A DNA stretch of 64,000 nucleotides from Gracilibacteraceae bacterium (GTDB lineage: Bacteria > Bacillota > Desulfitobacteriia > Desulfitobacteriales > Syntrophobotulaceae): NCBI GenBank assembly GCA_031266805.1, contig JAISAH010000120.1, positions 22,784 to 86,783 on the forward strand, given 5' to 3'. Made by a program: the position numbers and the translations under genes. This document shows, one piece after another, positions 60,077-64,000 of this stretch (positions are counted from its first letter, which is position 1; each line of letters opens with the position of its first letter). The notes below the pieces were generated by a model that did no database searches, was not told the DNA's origin, and saw only the letters and a list, made by a program, of their open reading frames with translations.

Positions 60077-60502
60077 TCAAGCTGTGATCTCGATCCCCAT
60101 ACTGCGGGCGGTCCCTTCGATCATGCGCGCGGCTGCTTCCAAACTCGCCGCGTTCATATCTTTCATTTTCAGTTCCGCGATTTCCCGTACTTTCTCCGCG
60201 CTCACACTGCCCGCTTTTTCTTTATTCGGCACGGCCGACCCGGATTCCACGCCGGCGGCTTTTTTCAGGAGTATGGGCGCCGGAGGCGTTTTGGTGATAA
60301 ATGTGTACGATCTGTCTTCATAAATCGTGATCACCACCGGAATGACCAGGCCCACCTGATCTTTGGTCCGCTCGTTATATTCCTTGCAAAACCCCATGAT
60401 ATTCACGCTGTGCTGGCCGAGAGCCGGGCCGATCGGCGGGGCCGGATTCGCTTTGCCCGCCTGAATGGCCAACTTCACCATGCCGATAACTTTTTTCGCC
60501 AA
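60077..60502 (-). CDS. rplK: Large-subunit ribosomal protein uL11
   Basis: A 141-residue L11: [19 protein letters not shown] with [20 protein letters not shown]. The start is TTG at 60500-60502, eight bases after AAAGGAGG, giving the exact normal length; the in-frame GTG three codons upstream lies inside the ribosome site. Confidence 0.97.
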   Translation of the reverse strand: MAKKVIGMVKLAIQAGKANPAPPIGPALGQHSVNIMGFCKEYNERTKDQVGLVIPVVITIYEDRSYTFITKTPPAPILLKKAAGVESGSAVPNKEKAGSVSAEKVREIAELKMKDMNAASLEAAARMIEGTARSMGIEITA

Positions 60503-60540
60503 TGCTTTCACCTCCTTTCACGCCGGTCGCGTCAGTCATG

Positions 60541-61068
60541 TCAGTCCAGTTTTTCCACCTGACCAAATTCCAGTTCTACCGGAGTTTCCCGCCCGAACAT
60601 GGAAACGGCCACCCTTATTTTTTGTTTTTCTTCGATTATATCCTGGACGACGCCGACAAATTCGCGAAACGGGCCTGATATCACCCGCACGGCCTGACCG
60701 ATTTTCACATTGATCCGGGCCTTGGGTTTTTCAATGCCCATCTGATGCAATATAGATTCCACTTCTTCATGCAAAAGCGGGATCGGCTTGTTTCCGCTGC
60801 CGACAAACCCGGTGACGCCGGGCGTGTTGCGCACTACATACCACGAATCGTCAGTCATATTCATCTCTACCAATACGTAGCCGGGAAAGATTTTACGCTT
60901 GGTCATCTTTTTCTTGCCGTCGCGAATCTCTATCTCGTCTTCCATTGGCACGAGAACGCGAAAAATCTTTTCCTCCATGTTCATGGACTCGACTCTTTTT
61001 TCCAGATTGGCTTTGACTTTATTCTCGTATCCGGAGTAAGTATGGATGACAAACCAATTTTTTCCCAT
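60541..61068 (-). CDS. nusG: Transcription termination/antitermination factor NusG
   Basis: A 175-residue protein with the NGN domain (WFVIHTYSGYENKVKANLEK, FPGYVLVEMNM, VVRNTPGVTGFVG) and the C-terminal KOW domain (GQAVRVISGPFREFVGVVQD). The start is ATG at 61066-61068 after GGGAG; longer readings overlap secE. It lies directly after secE. Confidence 0.97.
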   Translation of the reverse strand: MGKNWFVIHTYSGYENKVKANLEKRVESMNMEEKIFRVLVPMEDEIEIRDGKKKMTKRKIFPGYVLVEMNMTDDSWYVVRNTPGVTGFVGSGNKPIPLLHEEVESILHQMGIEKPKARINVKIGQAVRVISGPFREFVGVVQDIIEEKQKIRVAVSMFGRETPVELEFGQVEKLD

Positions 61069-61070
61069 GG

Positions 61071-61436
61071 TCATCTCCCAAGCAGTTCGATCAGCACATA
61101 CGACAAGCCGCTGTCCACCACCCAGGTGAGGACGGCCAGTATTCCTACCGAGGCCAGAACCACTCCCGTGTAAGTCAGCAGTTCGTGACGCGTCGGCCAA
61201 TGCACTTTTTTCAGTTCGCCGGCCACTTCCTTAAAATATTGACCGATCCGCTGAAAAAGCCCTTTTTTATTCTGTTTCTGCGCTTTTGCCGGTTTGGCCT
61301 TGACGGTCTTGGCAGGAACTTTAGCCGAGTCGGCCGCCTTTTTCAAAGGGATTTTTCTGTTTTTGTCAACAGCGACTGCGGCGCCCGCGGGTTTTTCCGT
61401 CTCGCTCGCCGCGTCCGCCGCTTTGTTCATTGCCAT
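61071..61436 (-). CDS. secE: Preprotein translocase subunit SecE with long N-terminal extension
   Basis: The C-terminal 60 residues are a normal single-span SecE: YFKEVAGELKKVHWPTRHEL then a membrane helix (TGVVLASVGILAVLTWVVD). They are preceded by about 58 residues rich in Ala, Lys and Pro (AKTVKAKPAKAQKQNKKG), which is long for Firmicutes SecE. It anchors the SecY complex. The stop is two bases from the nusG start. Confidence 0.95.
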   Translation of the reverse strand: MAMNKAADAASETEKPAGAAVAVDKNRKIPLKKAADSAKVPAKTVKAKPAKAQKQNKKGLFQRIGQYFKEVAGELKKVHWPTRHELLTYTGVVLASVGILAVLTWVVDSGLSYVLIELLGR

Positions 61437-61463
61437 TGTTTCACATCCTAATTTCCAAAATAA

Positions 61464-61484
61464 CGGAGCGTGTTTGACGCTCCG
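61464..61484. terminator. Hairpin between rpmG and secE
   Basis: CGGAGCG-TGTTTGA-CGCTCCG, a perfect seven-pair stem. On the minus strand it is followed by a short T-rich stretch. It may be a partial terminator or processing site within the operon. tRNA-Trp, often found here in relatives, is absent. Confidence 0.5.
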
Positions 61485-61502
61485 CAGCCGCGACAGCAGG
61501 AT

Positions 61503-61652
61503 TTACTTTGTTTCCTTGTGTACAGTGTGGGTCCGGCAAGTTTTACAAAACTTTTTGATTTCCAGACGATCCGGGTCGTTTTTCTTATTTTTCATCGACT
61601 GATAATTTCTATTCTTGCACTCCGTACAAGCGAGCGTAATCGCTACGCGCAC
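61503..61652 (-). CDS. rpmG: Large-subunit ribosomal protein bL33
   Basis: A 49-residue L33 with both zinc-binding pairs (CTEC and CKTC): [20 protein letters not shown]. The start is GTG at 61650-61652, eight bases after GGAGG. First gene of the rpmG-secE-nusG-rplKA run. Confidence 0.96.
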   Translation of the reverse strand: MRVAITLACTECKNRNYQSMKNKKNDPDRLEIKKFCKTCRTHTVHKETK

Positions 61653-61716
61653 TGTCAACACCTCCCGTTTATACTGATGAAGACATATCTCAATAAGCTG
61701 CACTGTTGCACAGCTA

Positions 61717-61746
61717 AATTTACCACAAACAAAAGCGGCTTGTCAA
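61717..61746 (-). promoter_or_regulatory. Sigma-A promoter of rpmG-secE-nusG
   Basis: On the minus strand TTGACA (61741-61746) and TAAATT (61717-61722), 18 bases apart, or GTAAAT with 17. About 65 bases upstream of rpmG. Confidence 0.7.
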
Positions 61747-61819
61747 GAAAATTTGCCAAAAAGCGAGGAAAATTGTCGGCGGAAAGATGTCAGGGAGGGA
61801 TGATTTTAGAAAACGCACA

Positions 61820-61866
61820 GTATACATGCTAAACTATATTGACAAGACTTTGTTTAGCGTGTATAC
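61820..61866. promoter_or_regulatory. 15-base inverted repeat operator at a plus-strand promoter
   Basis: GTATACATGCTAAAC (61820-61834) pairs with GTTTAGCGTGTATAC (61852-61866) with one mismatch, 17 bases apart. The right arm covers the spacer end and the -10 element of the promoter at 61,839-61,867. Confidence 0.65.
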
Positions 61867-61867
61867 T
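61839..61867 (+). promoter_or_regulatory. Sigma-A promoter of the BspA-like gene
   Basis: TTGACA (61839-61844) and TATACT (61862-61867), 17 bases apart. The implied leader is about 140 bases and contains a 21-codon reading frame without a ribosome site. Its spacer shares GTTTAGC with the spacer of the MarR promoter. Confidence 0.8.
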
Positions 61868-62013
61868 AAATGGCGTCAATAATGTTCGCCGTTCGGATGA
61901 AGGAATTGATGCAGGCAATGATTGCTTTTTCTGACCGCCGAAGATAAGGAGGGCAAATTCTAACGGTACTCTGGGCTCAATAAGTAAGCGTATGCTAATA
62001 AGGAGGATCCTCA

Positions 62014-62340
62014 GTGCAAGTAAAATTATTGCGTAAAACACTGTTCATGTTCGTTGCTCTGGCCGTTATTCTTGCTTTCTCGTTTACGGCGGCTGTCGCT
62101 GCGGAGACGGACACGGGAGGCGTGCTCGGCTCGTATGACGGCCTGATCTACGGCGACTTGGGGGATGAAAAAGCGGTCGTCATTGGCATTGACGGAAGCA
62201 ATCCGCCGTCAGGCCTGCTTATGATCCCCGACACGGTAGATTTTGACGGCGCCGCTTACACCGTCGCCGAAATCGGCGAAGGGGCATTCGCCGCCATGGC
62301 CATGGGAAAAAGCGAAAGCGCCAACCGAGTGTCTCATTGA
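62014..62340 (+). pseudogene. Truncated BspA-type leucine-rich-repeat surface protein
   Basis: The start is GTG at 62014 with AAGGAGG seven bases upstream. A signal peptide (LLRKTLFMFVALAVILAFSF to AVAAE) is followed by a mature N-terminus and one BspA-like repeat unit: LLMIPDTVDFDGAAYTVAEI then GEGAFA. After this the reading frame runs into unrelated residues (AMAMGKSESANRVSH) and stops. BspA proteins have many repeats, so this looks like a remnant whose 3' part was lost, joined to the MarR promoter region. It might still be secreted as a 108-residue protein. Confidence 0.6.
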
Positions 62341-62376
62341 CAGCGTCGTTTAGCCGCTATATAATTGTTAATTATA
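62337..62376 (+). promoter_or_regulatory. MarR promoter with overlapping palindrome
   Basis: TTGACA (62337-62342), 17 bases, perfect TATAAT (62360-62365). The -10 element is part of TATAATT-GTT-AATTATA (62360-62376), a perfect palindrome of the size bound by MarR-type dimers. Autoregulation by the downstream gene is likely. Confidence 0.75.
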
Positions 62377-62392
62377 AGCGGGGGGCGGATAA

Positions 62393-62851
62393 ATGAATCG
62401 AAAAGCGGCGCTCATGCTCGCGGAAAAGCTGAATAAAACGGTGACTGTACTCAATGCCGAGAAGAAAGAGGCGCGGGATTATGGCATCGGTTTTCCGCTG
62501 TATCATTCGGAGGTCCATCTTCTGGACACAATTCATCTGCATGAGGGGAACAACGGGCAGGAACTCGCGAAACGGCTGGGGATAACAAAGGGCGCGGTGG
62601 CGCAAATCGCCAAGAAACTGATTGATAAGGCGTTAATTGAGAGTTACCAATTGCCCGGCAACAAGAAAGAAGTGTATTTTCGGCTGACGGAGCTTGGCGA
62701 GCGAGCCGTCGCCGGACACAAGCGCCATCATGAGCGCATGAGCGCCGGCGTAATAGAATATATTGACAAACTCGGAGAAAAAGACATCCAAACCATCCTG
62801 CGCTTTTTGGATACCATGATGAACGGCGTGACGAACAGCGAATCTTCTTAA
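62393..62851 (+). CDS. MarR-family transcriptional regulator
   Basis: A 152-residue winged-helix regulator: NNGQELAKRLGITKGAVAQI AKKL recognition region and the wing LPGNKKEVYFRLTELGE, ending in a dimerisation helix. GGGGGG lies about seven bases upstream of the ATG. It precedes a DtxR-like regulator and an ABC exporter remnant, so it may have regulated drug or metabolite export. Confidence 0.9.
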   Translation: MNRKAALMLAEKLNKTVTVLNAEKKEARDYGIGFPLYHSEVHLLDTIHLHEGNNGQELAKRLGITKGAVAQIAKKLIDKALIESYQLPGNKKEVYFRLTELGERAVAGHKRHHERMSAGVIEYIDKLGEKDIQTILRFLDTMMNGVTNSESS

Positions 62852-62907
62852 TTAAAGGGTTCTCGGGCGACCACTGCAAAATTTCATCCCTCGGCGCCTC
62901 GTTATCG

Positions 62908-62936
62908 TATTATAGTATAGTTGCTATACTATAATA
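62908..62936. promoter_or_regulatory. 13-base perfect palindrome upstream of the DtxR-like gene
   Basis: TATTATAGTATAG-TTG-CTATACTATAATA. It contains TATACT and TATAAT on the plus strand, so it covers the -10 region of the promoter of the DtxR-like gene. It has no similarity to the classical DtxR or MntR boxes that I know. Confidence 0.7.
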
Positions 62937-62970
62937 GAGCGCTGCCGCGCCATAGCGGAGGGAGGTTCAC

Positions 62971-63357
62971 ATGATTGAGCTGACACCGGCGAAAGAAAAT
63001 TACATCAAGGCCGTCTACACATTGAGCCGGCAGGGAGACGGCGTGCGATCATTGGACGTCGCCGCCGCGTTGGGTGTTTCCAAGCCTAGCGTAAGCCGCA
63101 TGATCAAAGAGTTACAGCAAAAAAATCTCGTGGAAAGAACCGAAAACATGCAAGTGCGCTTAACCCCGGAGGGCCGTCGCCGGGCGGCCGAGATTGATCT
63201 CCGCTTTTACGCCGTCAAGAATTTATTAACGGAAACGCTCGGCGTTGACGAACGGACCGCCATCGTTGACGCGAGCTTTCTTGAGCATATTATCAGCCCG
63301 GAGACTCTCTCCTGTATTATCAAACACACAAAAGAAAAGGAAGGCAATCGTAAATGA
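62971..63357 (+). CDS. DtxR/MntR-like regulator with altered metal ligands
   Basis: A 128-residue protein: winged helix at 1-65 (VRSLDVAAALGVSKPSVSRM) and the metal-binding/dimerisation region at 65-128. Compared with MntR, the Glu-His pair in FLEHIIS is present, but the preceding Glu is Ser (DASFLEH) and the His of the RH pair is replaced (LRFYAVKNLL). It lacks an SH3-like domain. GGAGG lies eight bases upstream. It overlaps the ABC exporter gene start by four bases. Metal sensing may be changed or lost. Confidence 0.85.
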   Translation: MIELTPAKENYIKAVYTLSRQGDGVRSLDVAAALGVSKPSVSRMIKELQQKNLVERTENMQVRLTPEGRRRAAEIDLRFYAVKNLLTETLGVDERTAIVDASFLEHIISPETLSCIIKHTKEKEGNRK

Positions 63358-64000
63358 ACGATGAAAAACAAAAAACACAAAAAACAGGGTTTGCGCGTCT
63401 TTTGGAACTGGCGGGCGGATACAAAAATCAGCTTATCGCGGCGGCTATACTCTCCGTACTCGCGGCCGCGGCGAGGCTCGCTCCGTTTTTTACAATTTAC
63501 GGCGTGATACACGAAGTTGTGCGCCATATCGGAAACCTTGGCGAAATCGACGCCGGCCGGATATACGCGCTGACCGCCGCCACTTTCGCGGCCGCGCTGA
63601 TCAACGCGGGAGGACGGCCTCTATGCCCGCATGTGGCGCGAGCAGCAGAAAGCCGGGGTGTGGAGTTTGACTTAATTTGAACGACGGCATTCAGTTCAAC
63701 GGCGTTAGAGCCCTTATAGCAGGGCCGGAAGCAACCCGTCCTTTATCCGCCAAAAATCGTGATAAAGCGCGTCCGCCACCGGATGGCAATTTGTCGCCTG
63801 CTCAAAAGTTATCCCGCTGGCGCGCATCCCCTCCGGTTTTTTTGCAAGGACAAGCCAGGGCGGGTTGAAAAAAATCATCTCCGACGATGTGGAAAGCATC
63901 GAGGGCTTCATCGCCCACCACGTCGCGGACGCGGCGGAGGCGATCTCGCTACCGCTTCTGACGCTCCTGTATCTTTTCATCATGGATTGGCGCTTGGCGC
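63354..64000 (+). pseudogene. Mosaic, broken ABC exporter gene (runs off the window)
   Basis: Three pieces are visible. 63,354-63,609: the first membrane helices of an ABC exporter (FARLLELAGGYKNQLIAAAI, ARLAPFFTIYGVI). 63,610-63,675, in a different frame: the extreme C-terminus of an ABC ATPase (EDGLYARMWREQQKAGVWSL and stop). From about 63,780, again in another frame: the next part of an exporter membrane domain (LARIPSGFFARTSQGGLKKI, DDVESIEGFIAHH, LPLLTLLYLFIMDWRLA) to the window end. The first piece and the third would join as one normal protein with about 40 residues missing between them. This looks like recombination between tandem exporter genes. Confidence 0.7.

Noticed and set aside
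61437..61502. Possible tRNA-Trp between rpmG and secE
   Set aside because: This is a usual place for it, but only a seven-pair hairpin is present and no cloverleaf can be drawn.
61882..61947. Short reading frame MFAVRMKELMQAM... in the leader of the BspA-like gene
   Set aside because: No ribosome site and no recognisable family; kept only as a remark on the leader.
63714..63983. Minus-strand reading frame of 89 codons
   Set aside because: Its first half is the complement of clear ABC exporter coding sequence on the plus strand, and the rest overlaps the scar; no ribosome site or family match.

Overview
The window reads as a chromosomal segment of a motile, low-branching Bacillota (Firmicutes) cell. 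Supporting signs are a CheC/CheD/FliY-type chemotaxis and flagellar set, a YlxM-Ffh-RpsP-KhpA operon, an L10 leader, a CtsR-like operator at clpP, FlbD/SwrD, and clear TTGACA/TATAAT promoters. Coding regions are GC-rich with frequent GTG and TTG starts. A member of the Negativicutes is my best guess, but nothing here proves it.

Layout. 1-860: start of a Na/Pi cotransporter gene and a six-tRNA operon (Glu, Gln, Lys, Lys, Gly, Arg), minus strand. 860-5,180: an alpha/beta hydrolase, a WGR-domain protein, a large palindromic repeat, then khpA-rpsP-ffh-ylxM read from one promoter with a palindrome at its start point. 5,200-13,300: dispersed hairpin repeats, a nitroreductase, a two-component system, a decayed YhcG-type nuclease and a zinc uptake cluster (znuA-znuC-znuB-zur) with a promoter/operator. 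13,370-14,150: clpP behind a CtsR-like operator. 14,155-26,192: one minus-strand run of ten closely spaced genes, beginning with cheA-cheW-cheR-cheB-cheW and ending with five unusual proteins: a charged-helix membrane protein, a degenerate EAL-HDOD protein, an FtsA/PilM-like ATPase carrying MoaD-like modules, a ParA, and a tandem ComFB protein. 26,320-28,103: a plus-strand pair (FliK-like and FlhB-C-like) behind a sigma-28-type promoter. 28,091-48,630: a 26-gene flagellar operon, flgB to cheD. 49,160-53,934: a small hypothetical protein, argS, pyrG and a FemAB-type transferase. 54,000-57,900: cupin, LysR, UPF0316 and a chemoreceptor. 58,000-61,750: rpmG-secE-nusG-rplK-rplA-(L10 leader)-rplJ-rplL, not followed by rpoB. 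61,800-64,000: an apparently rearranged accessory end with a truncated BspA-like protein, MarR, a DtxR-like regulator with altered metal ligands and a mosaic, broken ABC exporter gene, each control region carrying a strong palindrome.

How it fits together. The two big minus-strand operons supply the flagellar basal body, hook, export gate, switch, sigma factor and adaptation enzymes. The che operon adds the kinase, couplers and methylation enzymes together with ATPases and a scaffold-like membrane protein that could position the array or link it to cyclic dinucleotide signals. That last point is inference. Two families of palindromic repeats are scattered through the window and sit at gene ends, inside an operon and at a synteny break.
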